The notes under the pieces: model-generated
What the model was told of the DNA's origin: nothing
The model's input: the letters and a program-made list of their open reading frames with translations, nothing else
Databases searched by the model: none
Translations under genes and position numbers: made by a program
Part shown: positions 25,872 to 33,946 of the stretch, in pieces
Numbering within the stretch: the stretch's first letter is position 1
How the letters are laid out: every line of letters starts with the position of its first letter
NCBI RefSeq assembly: GCF_000239295.1
Contig: NZ_JH417656.1
Location: forward strand, 1-35,967
Reading direction: 5' to 3'
DNA length: 35,967 bases
Source: Flavonifractor plautii ATCC 29863
GTDB lineage: Bacteria; Bacillota; Clostridia; Oscillospirales; Oscillospiraceae

Positions 25872-27820
25872 GGCTGGAGCTGGCCCGCTCCGCCGGCTTC
25901 TGCTACGGAGTCCGCCGGGCGGTGCAGATGGCGGAGATGGCGGCGGAGGAGGGCCGGCCATGCGTCATGCTGGGGCCCATCATCCACAACCGGGACGTGA
26001 TCGCCTATCTGGAGTCCATAGGGGTGGGCCTGGTGGACACCCCGGAGGAGGTTCCGCCTGGGACGGCGGTGCTTATCCGTTCCCACGGGGAGGGACGGCC
26101 CGTCCATGAGGCGCTGGCGCGCCTGGGCCGGCCGGTCATCGACGCCACCTGCCCCAATGTGTCCCGCATACACCAGATCGTCTCCCGCGCTGAGGAGGGG
26201 GGGCGGCAGGTGCTCATCATCGGCACCCGCACCCATCCGGAGGTGGCCGCCATCGCCGGCTGGTGCCGGCGGCCGGTGGTGCTGGAGGGGGCAGAGGAGC
26301 TGTCGAACTGGCTGGAAACCGCGCCGGAACGGCGGGACATACCTCTCACTATGGTCTCACAAACCACCTCCACCCGTTTTATTTGGGATTCCTGCGTAGA
26401 AAAAGCAAAAAAAGAGTGTACAAACTTAAAAATTTTTGATACAATATGTAATGCTACGTGTAAACGACAGTCTGAGGCCCAGGCGCTGGCCGCGCGCTCC
26501 GATGCTATGGTCGTCATCGGAGGGCGGGAGAGCTCCAATACCAAACGGCTGGCCGAGTTATGCGGGGCACTCTGTCCCATGGTCGTTTGGATCGAACGGG
26601 CGGCGGAGCTGGAACCTTCCAACCTGTGTCGGAAGGCTTCTATTGGAATCACTGCGGGCGCGTCCACGCCTGAGTGGATTATAAAGGAGGTCTATGACAA
26701 AATGAGCGACGAAAACATTGAGATCGAGGAATCCTTCGCTGAAATGCTGGAGAAGTCGATCAAAACTTTAAATACAGGGGAGAAGGTTACAGGCGTTGTC
26801 ACTGGCATTACGCCTACTGAGATCTATGTGGATCTCGGCACCAAGCACGCCGGTTACATACCGGTGTCCGAACTGACCGACGACCCTACGGCCAAGGTTG
26901 AGGACCTGGTAAAGATCGGCGACGAGATTGAGACCTATGTCATGCGTGTGAACGACCAGGAGGGTGTGGTCACCCTCTCCAAGAAGCGCCTTGACACCGT
27001 GAAGAGCTGGGATGACATCGAGCAGGCCCGTGAGGAGCACACCACCGTTGAGGGTGTGGTCACCGAGGAGAACAAGGGCGGCGTCGTTGTGTCCATCAAG
27101 GGTGTGCGCGTCTTTGTGCCCGCCTCCCAGACCGGCCTGCCCCGGGAGACCCCGATGAGCCAGCTGCTCAAGCAGCATGTCCGCCTGCGCATCACCGAGG
27201 TCAACCGCGCCCGCCGCCGTGTGGTGGGCTCCATCCGCGCCGTTGAGGCCGAGGAGCGCGCCGCCAAGGCCGCCGAGGTGTGGGCCAACATTGAGGAGAA
27301 CAAGCGCTATACCGGCACTGTGAAGAGCCTGACCTCTTACGGCGCTTTTGTGGATATCGGCGGCGTGGACGGTATGGTTCACATCTCTGAGCTGTCCTGG
27401 TCCCGCATCAAGCATCCCTCCGAGGTCGTCTCCGTGGGTGACACCGTGGAGGTCTATGTCATCTCCTTCGACAAGGAGAAGAAGAAGATCTCCCTGGGCA
27501 TGAAGGACCGCTCCCAGAACCCCTGGGAGGTGTTCATCGGCAAGTATCAGCCCGGCGACGTGGCCAATGTCCGCGTAGTCAAGCTGATGACCTTCGGCGC
27601 CTTTGCCGAGGTTGTGCCCGGTGTGGACGGCCTGATCCACATCTCCCAGATCGCCGACCACCGCATCGACAAGCCCGGCGACGTGCTGAGCGAGGGCCAG
27701 ATGGTGGATGTGAAGATCATCGATATCGACTACGACAATAAGAAGGTCTCCCTGTCCATCCGCGCCCTGCTGGAGGGCGGCGACGAGCCCGCTGAGTCCG
27801 AGGATGTCAACGAGGAGTAA
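25868..27820 (+). CDS. ispH-rpsA: Fusion of IspH (HMBPP reductase) and ribosomal protein S1
   Basis: A 650-residue two-part protein. Residues 1-278 are IspH, the last MEP-pathway enzyme, which reduces HMBPP to IPP and DMAPP; its three [4Fe-4S] cysteines are C12, C95 and C198. Residues 279-650 are an S1-type protein with four S1 RNA-binding repeats (roughly 300-370, 385-455, 470-540, 555-625). Such fusions are known in Clostridia. The start is GTG 25868, overlapping the plsC stop. At the junction a strong AAAGGAGG and an in-frame ATG (26702) could give free S1, and an AT-rich stretch upstream carries a promoter-like motif. Confidence 0.95.
   Translation: MRLELARSAGFCYGVRRAVQMAEMAAEEGRPCVMLGPIIHNRDVIAYLESIGVGLVDTPEEVPPGTAVLIRSHGEGRPVHEALARLGRPVIDATCPNVSRIHQIVSRAEEGGRQVLIIGTRTHPEVAAIAGWCRRPVVLEGAEELSNWLETAPERRDIPLTMVSQTTSTRFIWDSCVEKAKKECTNLKIFDTICNATCKRQSEAQALAARSDAMVVIGGRESSNTKRLAELCGALCPMVVWIERAAELEPSNLCRKASIGITAGASTPEWIIKEVYDKMSDENIEIEESFAEMLEKSIKTLNTGEKVTGVVTGITPTEIYVDLGTKHAGYIPVSELTDDPTAKVEDLVKIGDEIETYVMRVNDQEGVVTLSKKRLDTVKSWDDIEQAREEHTTVEGVVTEENKGGVVVSIKGVRVFVPASQTGLPRETPMSQLLKQHVRLRITEVNRARRRVVGSIRAVEAEERAAKAAEVWANIEENKRYTGTVKSLTSYGAFVDIGGVDGMVHISELSWSRIKHPSEVVSVGDTVEVYVISFDKEKKKISLGMKDRSQNPWEVFIGKYQPGDVANVRVVKLMTFGAFAEVVPGVDGLIHISQIADHRIDKPGDVLSEGQMVDVKIIDIDYDNKKVSLSIRALLEGGDEPAESEDVNEE
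26417..26445 (+). promoter_or_regulatory. Candidate internal promoter within ispH, upstream of the S1 part
   Basis: TGTACA (26417-26422), a 17-base spacer and TACAAT (26440-26445), preceded by TGA as an extended -10 element. It lies in 26396-26464, where only 17 of 69 bases are G or C, in a gene that is otherwise GC-rich. It could drive extra transcription of the S1 portion 240 bases downstream. Confidence 0.45.
26683..26704 (+). promoter_or_regulatory. Internal ribosome binding site and ATG at the IspH-S1 junction
   Basis: AAAGGAGG (26683-26690) followed by T is almost fully complementary to the 16S 3' end. Eleven bases later ATG 26702 is in frame with the fusion and would start a 372-residue S1 protein (MSDENIEIEESFAEMLEKS). 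An out-of-frame ATG at 26694 opens a three-codon frame whose TGA overlaps ATG 26702, which could allow coupled re-initiation. Confidence 0.6.
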
Positions 27821-27836
27821 TCACATTCCTACAATG

Positions 27837-27876
27837 AAACCGTGCTGTTTCCGCTTGGAAACCGCACGGTTTTTTT
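27837..27876 (+). terminator. Rho-independent terminator after ispH-rpsA
   Basis: AAACCGTGC-T-GTTTCC (27837-27852) pairs with GGAAAC-C-GCACGGTTT (27857-27872) with one mismatch and a GCTT loop; the T-run extends to 27876. Confidence 0.95.
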
Positions 27877-27906
27877 CATTTTTACAAATAAGACACACAA
27901 AATGAC

Positions 27907-27935
27907 TTGCAAAGGGTGAGAAATGCGTCTATAAT
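27907..27935 (+). promoter_or_regulatory. Promoter of carD
   Basis: TTGCAA (27907-27912), a 17-base spacer and a perfect TATAAT (27930-27935), 61 bases before the carD start. Confidence 0.87.
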
Positions 27936-27996
27936 ACGATATGTAGGGTAAAAATGAAGTTATACGCATCGGAATGTTCTGCTGGGAGGTGGGAGC

Positions 27997-28473
27997 GTGT
28001 TTCAGGTTGGAGACAAGATTGTGCATCCAATGCACGGTGCCGGTATCATTGACAGCATCGTGCAGAAAAAAGTCAACGGCGTGGTAAGGGATTACTACAT
28101 TCTCAAGCTGCCGGTGGGCGGCATGCTGGTCATGATCCCCACGGCAAACAGTGAGGAGATCGGTGTTCGCCCGGTGGTGAAGGGCGACGAGGCGGACCGG
28201 GTGATCGCGGCCATCCCGGACATCGAGGTGGACATGACCCCAAACTGGAACCGGCGCTACCGGGAGAATATGCTTCGCCTCAAGAGCGGGAATCTGCTGG
28301 AGGTGGCCCGTGTAGTCAAGGGCCTGATGCTCCGCGAGGAGGAGCGCGGCCTGTCCACCGGGGAGCGGAAGATGCTCCACTCGGCCAAGCAGATTTTGAT
28401 CTCAGAGATTGTGCTCTCGCAGGATGCCAGTTATGAAGATGTTGAGGCGCGCATAAATACCGCCTTGGCCTAA
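27997..28473 (+). CDS. carD: CarD family transcriptional regulator
   Basis: A 158-residue CarD/CdnL-type protein. The N-terminal RNA-polymerase-interacting Tudor-like domain (FQVGDKIVHPMHGAGIIDSI ... YYILKLPVGGMLVMIPT) is followed by a helical DNA-contacting domain with ENMLRLKSGNLLEVARVVKGL and EKxML-like ERKMLHSAKQILISEI. These proteins stabilise open complexes at promoters. The start is GTG 27997 with GGGAGGTGGG upstream. It precedes ispD and ispF, an arrangement seen in other Firmicutes. Confidence 0.93.
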   Translation: MFQVGDKIVHPMHGAGIIDSIVQKKVNGVVRDYYILKLPVGGMLVMIPTANSEEIGVRPVVKGDEADRVIAAIPDIEVDMTPNWNRRYRENMLRLKSGNLLEVARVVKGLMLREEERGLSTGERKMLHSAKQILISEIVLSQDASYEDVEARINTALA

Positions 28474-28480
28474 TACAGTC

Positions 28481-28518
28481 TGTAGGGGCGGTCCGCTGTG
28501 ACCGCCCACCGGACCCCT
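28481..28518. repeat. REP-like palindromic element after carD
   Basis: TGTAGGGGCGGTC (28481-28493) begins a hairpin in which GGGCGGTC (28486-28493) pairs with GACCGCCC (28500-28507), loop CGCTGT, then CCGGACCCCT. The TGTAGGGGCG opening with a variable GC-rich palindrome resembles short intergenic repeats I associate with Oscillospiraceae-type genomes. Only one copy is in this window, so repetition is not shown. Confidence 0.45.
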
Positions 28519-28535
28519 GGAGGGAAACGGGGGAG

Positions 28536-28557
28536 GAGCCGAAACGGCTCTTTTTTT
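28536..28557 (+). terminator. Short intrinsic terminator between carD and ispD
   Basis: GAGCCG (28536-28541), AAA loop, CGGCTC (28545-28550) and seven T. The T-run ends two bases before the ispD ribosome binding site, so it may act as a partial terminator between carD and ispDF. Confidence 0.78.
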
Positions 28558-28574
28558 GTGGAGGAGGAATGGAC

Positions 28575-29309
28575 ATGGCCGGACTGCTTGGGCGGCTGTT
28601 CCGGCGGCAGCGGACACCGGAGCTCCGCTGTTCCGCCGTGGTCCCCGCGGCCGGGAGCTCCACCCGGATGGAGGGCCAGGACAAGCTGCTCCTTCCCCTG
28701 GAGGAGCAGCCCGTTTTGCTACATACCCTGCGGGCGCTGGAGCTGTGCCCCTATCTTGCCGAGATTATCGTGGTCACCCGGGAGGATCTGATCGTCCCCA
28801 TTGGCCAGCTCTGCCGGGATGCCGGCTTGTCCAAGGTCCGCAAGGTGATAGTGGGTGGGGCTACCCGCACCCACTCGGTTCTGGCCGGGCTTGGGGAGCT
28901 CTCCTCCGGCGCGGAGTTGGTGGCCATCCACGACGGGGCCCGCCCCCTGGTCAGCCAGGAGGTGCTGGAGACGGTGATTCTCCGCGCCGCAGAGTGCGGC
29001 GCAGCCGCCCCGGCGGTGCCGGTGAAGGACACCGTAAAGCGAGCGCGGGACAGTCTGGTGGAGGTTACGCTGGAGCGTTCGGAGCTCTTTGCCGTGCAGA
29101 CACCCCAGGTGTTCCAGGTGGATCTGATCAAGGCCGCCCTGGTCAAGGCCCTGGAGGACGGGGCCGCCCTGACCGACGACTGCGGAGCGGTGGAGCGGCT
29201 GGGCATCGGCGTATCCCTGACGCAGGGGGACTACTGCAATTTGAAAATCACCACCCCGGAGGATCTGGCGGTGGCGGAGGCGCTTTTCGCTTGGAGGGAG
29301 CAGCAGTGA
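28575..29309 (+). CDS. ispD: 2-C-methyl-D-erythritol 4-phosphate cytidylyltransferase
   Basis: A 244-residue IspD, third enzyme of the MEP isoprenoid pathway, coupling CTP to MEP. Motifs: [21 protein letters not shown] (CTP site), [32 protein letters not shown] and QTPQVFQ, with TDDCGAVE where TDD is usual. ATG 28575 is preferred because GGAGGAGG (28560-28567) lies 7 bases upstream; ATG 28569 would add two residues but is only 1 base away. The first 20 residues are an arginine-rich extension. It overlaps ispF by GTGA. Confidence 0.95.
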   Translation: MAGLLGRLFRRQRTPELRCSAVVPAAGSSTRMEGQDKLLLPLEEQPVLLHTLRALELCPYLAEIIVVTREDLIVPIGQLCRDAGLSKVRKVIVGGATRTHSVLAGLGELSSGAELVAIHDGARPLVSQEVLETVILRAAECGAAAPAVPVKDTVKRARDSLVEVTLERSELFAVQTPQVFQVDLIKAALVKALEDGAALTDDCGAVERLGIGVSLTQGDYCNLKITTPEDLAVAEALFAWREQQ

Positions 29310-29782
29310 GAATTGGACATGGATATGACGTACACCGCCTGGTGGAGGGCCGGCGGCTGATTCTGGGCGGGGTGGAGGTGCCCTTTGACAAGGGCCTGCT
29401 GGGTCACTCCGACGCGGATGTGCTCACCCACGCGGTGATGGACGCCCTGCTGGGCGCCTGCGCCCTTGGAGATATCGGGCACCTGTTCCCGGACAGCGAC
29501 CCGGCCTACGCGGGGGCGGACAGCCTGCGGCTTCTGGACGAGGTGGTTTCCCGCCTCCGTCAGAGGGGATACCGGGTGGGCAATGTGGATGCCACCGTGC
29601 TGGCCCAGGCCCCAAAACTGGCCCCCTATCTGGAGCCAATGCGCCGGAATCTGGCCCGGCGGCTCCAGGTGCCGATGGACGCTGTCAGCGTCAAGGCCAC
29701 CACAGAGGAGGGCCTTGGCTTTACCGGCACGGGAGACGGCATTGCCGCCCATGCCGTCTGCCTGGTGGAGAACCTTCTGTAA
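29306..29782 (+). CDS. ispF: 2-C-methyl-D-erythritol 2,4-cyclodiphosphate synthase
   Basis: A 158-residue IspF, the usual length. It starts at GTG 29306, overlapping the ispD stop, with GGAGGGAG upstream; the N-terminus (V)[15 protein letters not shown] is diagnostic, with metal ligands D8 and H10. [30 protein letters not shown] and the C-terminal [19 protein letters not shown] complete the active site. With ispD here and ispH 3 kb upstream, three MEP-pathway genes lie in the window. Confidence 0.97.
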   Translation: MRIGHGYDVHRLVEGRRLILGGVEVPFDKGLLGHSDADVLTHAVMDALLGACALGDIGHLFPDSDPAYAGADSLRLLDEVVSRLRQRGYRVGNVDATVLAQAPKLAPYLEPMRRNLARRLQVPMDAVSVKATTEEGLGFTGTGDGIAAHAVCLVENLL

Positions 29783-29794
29783 CCGGCGAACCAG

Positions 29795-29832
29795 ACGCTC
29801 CTCCGGTGCATACACTGCACTGAGAGGAGCGT
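29795..29832 (+). promoter_or_regulatory. Two-part hairpin that sequesters the DUF3343 ribosome binding site
   Basis: ACGCTCCTC (29795-29803) pairs with GAGGAGCGT (29824-29832), and inside it GTGCA (29806-29810) pairs with TGCAC (29816-29820). The 3' arm contains GAGGAG (29824-29829), the only good ribosome binding site for ATG 29839. TTTCTAT follows, too poor for a confident terminator. Translational control is an inference. Confidence 0.6.
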
Positions 29833-29838
29833 TTCTAT

Positions 29839-30093
29839 ATGGTTTACTATCTCATTGTCTGCCGTTCCCTGACCTACGCCCAGCGGACGGCCTCCGCTCT
29901 GGAGCGGGCGGGCATTACGGCCCACATCCTCCGCTCGCCAAAGATGATTTCCGGGGAGGGGTGCAGCCACTCCGTCAAGGTTTCGGAACGCAATCTGGCC
30001 CCGGCGCTGCTGATTTTGGGCCGCGTCGGGCTGACGCCCAAGCGCATCTATATCATGTCCAGCGACGGCAGCTATAAAGAGGTTCTGCTATGA
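29839..30093 (+). CDS. DUF3343 protein, putative Se/S carrier-like
   Basis: An 84-residue protein of the DUF3343 type, which databases often label putative Se/S carrier-like. It starts MVYYLIVCRSLTYAQRTASAL and has cysteines at C8 and C42, the latter in GEGCSHSV, where relatives carry a GC motif. It overlaps the next gene, a cysteine desulfurase, by four bases (ATGA), so the two are probably made together and may pass persulfide or selenide. Biochemical function is unproven. Confidence 0.78.
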   Translation: MVYYLIVCRSLTYAQRTASALERAGITAHILRSPKMISGEGCSHSVKVSERNLAPALLILGRVGLTPKRIYIMSSDGSYKEVLL

Positions 30094-31214
30094 TCTATCT
30101 TGACAGCGCGGCCACAACCTTACAAAAACCGCCCGCCGTGGCGCGGGCGGTTTCGTCCGCAGTGGGGCGCCTGGCAACCCCTGGCCGCGGCGGGCATGTT
30201 CCCGCCATGCGGGCGGCGGAGACCGCCTTTCTCTGCCGCCAGGCAGCGGCGGAGCTCTTTCAGGCGGAGAGCCCAGAACAGGTGGTGTTCACCTCCAACG
30301 CCACCCATGGGCTGAATCTCGCCATTCATTCCCTGTTGAAGCCCGGGGACGCCGTGGTGATCTCCGGCTATGAGCACAACGCCGTCACCCGACCACTCCA
30401 CGCCCTTGGTGTCAATGTCCGGGTAGCTGCAGGTCCGCTCTTTGATCCGGAGGCTCAAGTCCGCGCATTTGAGCGCCAGCTGGACGAGACGGTGAGGGCC
30501 GTCATTTGCAACCATGTGTCCAACGTGTTCGGCTTCATCCTGCCGGTGGAGGGCATCGCGGCCCTGTGCCGGGAACGTGGAATTCCCTTTGTGCTGGACG
30601 CCTCCCAGTCGGCCGGGTGTCTGCCCGTCCACATGGGGGAGCTGGGCGCAGCCTTTGTCGCCATGCCGGGACACAAGGGACTTTACGGTCCCCAGGGCAC
30701 CGGCCTGCTGCTCTGCGGGGCGGAGACCCACCCACTACTCATGGGCGGCACCGGAAGCGCCTCGGCGCTCCAGGCCATGCCCGATTTCCTGCCCGACCGC
30801 CTGGAGGCAGGCACCCACAACATGCCCGGCATTGCCGGCCTGCTGGAGGGACTTCGTTATGTTCAGACACAGGGGACGGAGCGTATTTTGACCCATGAGC
30901 GCCGCCTGATCCGCCAAGCGGCTGCCGGACTGTCCCGCATTCCCGGCGTGACTGTCTACGGGGATGGGGGAGCCGTCCAGGCCGGCGTGCTCTCCTTCCA
31001 GATAGACGGAATGGACTGTGAAGCGGTAGGCGAGGCCCTGGGCGCCAGAGGGATTGCCGTCCGTGCCGGCCTGCACTGCGCGCCGCTGGCCCATCAGTCG
31101 GCCGGGACGCTGGAGGCTGGGACAGTCCGCGCCAGCGTCTCCGCCTTCAATACCCCCCGGGAAGTCGAGCGCTTCACACAGGAGGTTGCGCGGCTGACCG
31201 CCGGGCAAAAATAG
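30090..31214 (+). CDS. Cysteine desulfurase family (class V aminotransferase fold)
   Basis: A 374-residue PLP enzyme of the SufS/CsdB-like desulfurase subfamily. The N-terminus MIYLDSAATT, VVFTSNATHGLNLAI and the PLP lysine K196 in GHKGLYGPQG are typical. A probable catalytic cysteine is C330 in GLHCAPLAHQ, on the loop where SufS-type enzymes hold theirs, followed by VRASVSAFNT. It would release sulfur (or selenium) from cysteine (or selenocysteine). No IscU or SufU scaffold is adjacent; the partner is the DUF3343 protein. A strong terminator begins within its last codons. Confidence 0.9.
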   Translation: MIYLDSAATTLQKPPAVARAVSSAVGRLATPGRGGHVPAMRAAETAFLCRQAAAELFQAESPEQVVFTSNATHGLNLAIHSLLKPGDAVVISGYEHNAVTRPLHALGVNVRVAAGPLFDPEAQVRAFERQLDETVRAVICNHVSNVFGFILPVEGIAALCRERGIPFVLDASQSAGCLPVHMGELGAAFVAMPGHKGLYGPQGTGLLLCGAETHPLLMGGTGSASALQAMPDFLPDRLEAGTHNMPGIAGLLEGLRYVQTQGTERILTHERRLIRQAAAGLSRIPGVTVYGDGGAVQAGVLSFQIDGMDCEAVGEALGARGIAVRAGLHCAPLAHQSAGTLEAGTVRASVSAFNTPREVERFTQEVARLTAGQK

Positions 31215-31235
31215 CCGCGTCTGCGGCTATTTTTT
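31207..31235 (+). terminator. Terminator overlapping the end of the cysteine desulfurase gene
   Basis: ATAGCCGC (31211-31218) pairs with GCGGCTAT (31223-31230), extended by an A-run against a T-run that continues to 31235. The stem includes the TAG stop codon. The A/T symmetry allows termination on both strands. Confidence 0.93.
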
Positions 31236-31282
31236 GTGTCTGCACACAGGGCCTGTTCACAGAAAATTGATTTCCCTTCTAC

Positions 31283-31311
31283 TTGTCAACCGCCTGTGAA
31301 TACAGTATAAT
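31283..31311 (+). promoter_or_regulatory. Promoter of the cdaA operon
   Basis: TTGTCA (31283-31288), a 17-base spacer and a perfect TATAAT (31306-31311), about 75 bases before the cdaA start. The operon probably runs to the end of the window, since no later terminator was seen. Confidence 0.87.
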
Positions 31312-31386
31312 AAATCAGTTAAAGGATATACATGTACTCTGCGGGAAGCAAGGATGCCGGCGCGGCCGGAAGCGGGAGACGAGGAA

Positions 31387-32274
31387 ATGGAAGGCATTTT
31401 GTATTTGCTCCAGGAATTCAAGGGAAAGGTCGTCCTGTTTGGTATCTCTGATGTGGTTGATATCGCGATCATGGCCTTTCTTATCTATAAGGTGATTATG
31501 CTGATGCGCCGCACCAACTCCGGCGCGGTGGCCAAGGGCGTACTGCTGCTGCTGTTTGCCCTGGGTGTCTCCACCTTTTTCCACCTCAACACGGTCAGCT
31601 ATCTGCTTCAGCAGCTCATGGTGTGGGGTGTGGTAGCCCTGGTGGTCATTTTCCAGCCTGAAATCCGCCGCTTTCTGGAGCAGATGGGCCGCACCAGCCT
31701 CGGGAAGGTGTTTACACCGGAGGAGGCACGCAACGAGCTGGATAGTGCCATCACTCAGACGGTGGATGCCTATATGTCCCTTTCCAAGAGCAAGACCGGC
31801 GCGCTGATGGTGTTTGAGCGGAAAAACATGCTAGATGACGCCATTAAGACCGGAACCGCGCTGGACTGTACGGTGAATGCCGAACTGCTGAAAAATATCT
31901 TCTGGAACAAGGCCCCGCTCCACGACGGCGCGGTGATTGTCCGCGCTGGACGGATTGTGGGCGCGGGCTGTATGCTTCCCATGTCGGGCAATGTAAATCT
32001 GTCGCGGGAGCTGGGCATGCGCCACCGGGCAGGCATCGGAGCAAGTGAGCACACGGACGCCGTGGTGGCTATTGTCTCGGAGGAGACCGGCTCCATCTCC
32101 GTGGCGGTGGGCGGCATGCTCAAGCGCCACCTGGCGCCGGAGACTCTGGAGCGCCTGCTCCGCAATGAGCTGCTTCCGGAACGGGAGAATGACGAGGCCG
32201 GGTCCAAATTCAAGCTGGGCAATCTGCTCCGCTTTGGAAAGGGGAAAAAGCAGGATGGGAACGAAAATTCTTAA
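31387..32274 (+). CDS. cdaA: Diadenylate cyclase CdaA
   Basis: A 295-residue membrane diadenylate cyclase that makes c-di-AMP from ATP. Three N-terminal membrane segments (about residues 15-95) precede the DAC domain with its DGA motif (D180) and RHR motif (R212-H213-R214 in MRHRAGIGASE). ATG 31387 has GGGAG 8 bases upstream; an in-frame ATG at 31354 would add 11 residues with no family resemblance. The next gene, encoding the YbbR regulator CdaR, overlaps by 20 bases. Confidence 0.96.
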   Translation: MEGILYLLQEFKGKVVLFGISDVVDIAIMAFLIYKVIMLMRRTNSGAVAKGVLLLLFALGVSTFFHLNTVSYLLQQLMVWGVVALVVIFQPEIRRFLEQMGRTSLGKVFTPEEARNELDSAITQTVDAYMSLSKSKTGALMVFERKNMLDDAIKTGTALDCTVNAELLKNIFWNKAPLHDGAVIVRAGRIVGAGCMLPMSGNVNLSRELGMRHRAGIGASEHTDAVVAIVSEETGSISVAVGGMLKRHLAPETLERLLRNELLPERENDEAGSKFKLGNLLRFGKGKKQDGNENS

Positions 32275-33502
32275 CAGCCGGTGGTTCTATGTGGTGCTCT
32301 CCATCCTGCTGGCGTTTCTCCTCTGGGTCTACGTCGGCAACGACCCCAACTCGGTGGACACCGGAACCCTGCGGAATGTCCGGGTGGTATTCAGTGGATT
32401 GGAAAAGCTTGAAGAGCGGGGACTGATGATCTCTGAGGGAGCAGAGCAGACGGTCAATTTGCAGCTGTCTGCCCGCGGCGAGGTGTGGAGCCGCCTGAAC
32501 CAGGGAGATACCACTGTGGTGGTGGATGTCTCCGGTATTACCGAGCCAGGGGAGCAGAGTGTGGCTATTACCTCACGCAACATCAATTTTCCCCGCTCCA
32601 TCACCATAATCGACTCCATTGATGTACGCTACACCAGCCCAAGTACCATCGACTTCACCGTTTCCCGCTGGAGCAGCAAGGAGATCCCGGTTCAAGGCAC
32701 CTTTAACGGCAGCGTGGCCGAAGGCTTCCAACGCCGTGACTTCTCCTTCGCGCCGGATACCATTACCGTCAGCGGCCAGGAGGAGTTGGTCAGTCAGGTG
32801 GATCACGCCCAAGTCACCATCTCTCAGGAGGACATGAATTCCACCTACAGCGCCGACTGTAGCTATACCCTCATCGGCACCAACGGCCAGCCCATCGCCG
32901 CCGGCCTGGTGGAGACGGAACCGGAGACCGTGCTGGTTACCCTCCCGGTGGAGAAGATGAAGGAGGTGGAGCTGACCGTGGATCTCATTCCCGGCGGCGG
33001 AGCCACCGCAGATAATGTAACCGTAGACATTGAGCCCAGAACCCTGATGGTAGCGGGCAGCGCAGAGATCCTGGATCAGTTGGACCGCATCAGCCTGGGG
33101 GAGATTGACCTGTCCAAGGTATTTGGCACCCTGACACAGTCTATGGCGATCAATTTGGACCCATCCCTGACCAATGTCAGCGGCACTACAGAGGCCAAGG
33201 TAACCGTCACCGTGGAGGGCTTGGTCACTAAGACACTGGAGGCTGGAAATATTGAGATTATCAATAAGCCGAGCGGCTATGAGATCACACGCAACACCCA
33301 GTCCTGCACGGTTTTGATCCGCGGCACCCAGGAAGCTGTAGATGCGGTCACGGCCTCCCAAGTCCGGATTGTGGCCGATCTGTCCAACCTGGATCTGTCC
33401 ACTGGAAGCCGGACAGTGCCGGTCAAGGTCTATCTGGATGGCAGCAGCGAGGTGGGCGTGGTCGGTGAGTACAACATTTCCATTTCGGTCTCAAGATCGT
33501 AG
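32255..33502 (+). CDS. cdaR: CdaA regulatory protein CdaR (YbbR repeats)
   Basis: A 415-residue protein with one N-terminal membrane segment (about 9-27, WFYVVLSILLAFLLWVYV) and an extracytoplasmic region of repeated YbbR domains. CdaR binds and modulates CdaA at the membrane. ATG 32255 is chosen because it gives this short cytoplasmic start just before the anchor; upstream codons in this frame lie within cdaA and are not homologous. glmM, the usual third gene of this operon in Bacillus and many other Firmicutes, is not downstream. Confidence 0.93.
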   Translation: MGTKILNSRWFYVVLSILLAFLLWVYVGNDPNSVDTGTLRNVRVVFSGLEKLEERGLMISEGAEQTVNLQLSARGEVWSRLNQGDTTVVVDVSGITEPGEQSVAITSRNINFPRSITIIDSIDVRYTSPSTIDFTVSRWSSKEIPVQGTFNGSVAEGFQRRDFSFAPDTITVSGQEELVSQVDHAQVTISQEDMNSTYSADCSYTLIGTNGQPIAAGLVETEPETVLVTLPVEKMKEVELTVDLIPGGGATADNVTVDIEPRTLMVAGSAEILDQLDRISLGEIDLSKVFGTLTQSMAINLDPSLTNVSGTTEAKVTVTVEGLVTKTLEAGNIEIINKPSGYEITRNTQSCTVLIRGTQEAVDAVTASQVRIVADLSNLDLSTGSRTVPVKVYLDGSSEVGVVGEYNISISVSRS

Positions 33503-33517
33503 AAATCAGGTGAAAGT

Positions 33518-33946
33518 ATGGTTCAAACAGCAAAGGTAACCCGCGTCCTGGCTGACGGCAGGGCGGAGGTGGCCGTCAAGCGTCAGTCTGCCTGCGGCCA
33601 CGACTGCTCCAAATGCGGCGGAGGCTGCAGCGAACTAATGGTCAGCTCCACCGTAGCAGTGATTGCCGCCAATCCGGTCCGGGCCATGCCCGGCGACATG
33701 GTGACGGTGGAGTCCTCCACCAGCCGGGTACTGGGCGCGGCTGTGATCGTCTATCTGGTGCCCTTCCTGCTCTTTTTCGCCGGCTATTTCCTCTGTGCGG
33801 CTTTCCGGCTCTCTTCGGGAGTCAGCGCGGCCGTCGGGGTGGCCGGGTTCGCACTAGGGCTCCTGCTGGCCGTTCTGTGGGACCGCCGGGTGCGCAGGCA
33901 GCAGGCCATTTCCTTCTGCATTACCGCCATTGCGCCGGAGGCCTGA
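33518..33946 (+). CDS. RseC/MucC-like SoxR-reducing system protein
   Basis: A 142-residue protein of the RseC/MucC type. An N-terminal cysteine cluster (C26, C30, C33, C37) is followed by two membrane segments at about 70-91 and 96-118. Relatives include RseC of the sigma-E system and a subunit linked to reduction of SoxR; in Clostridia they often occur without those partners. ATG 33518 follows AGGTGAAAG. The stop overlaps the next start by one base (TGATG). Confidence 0.85.
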   Translation: MVQTAKVTRVLADGRAEVAVKRQSACGHDCSKCGGGCSELMVSSTVAVIAANPVRAMPGDMVTVESSTSRVLGAAVIVYLVPFLLFFAGYFLCAAFRLSSGVSAAVGVAGFALGLLLAVLWDRRVRRQQAISFCITAIAPEA

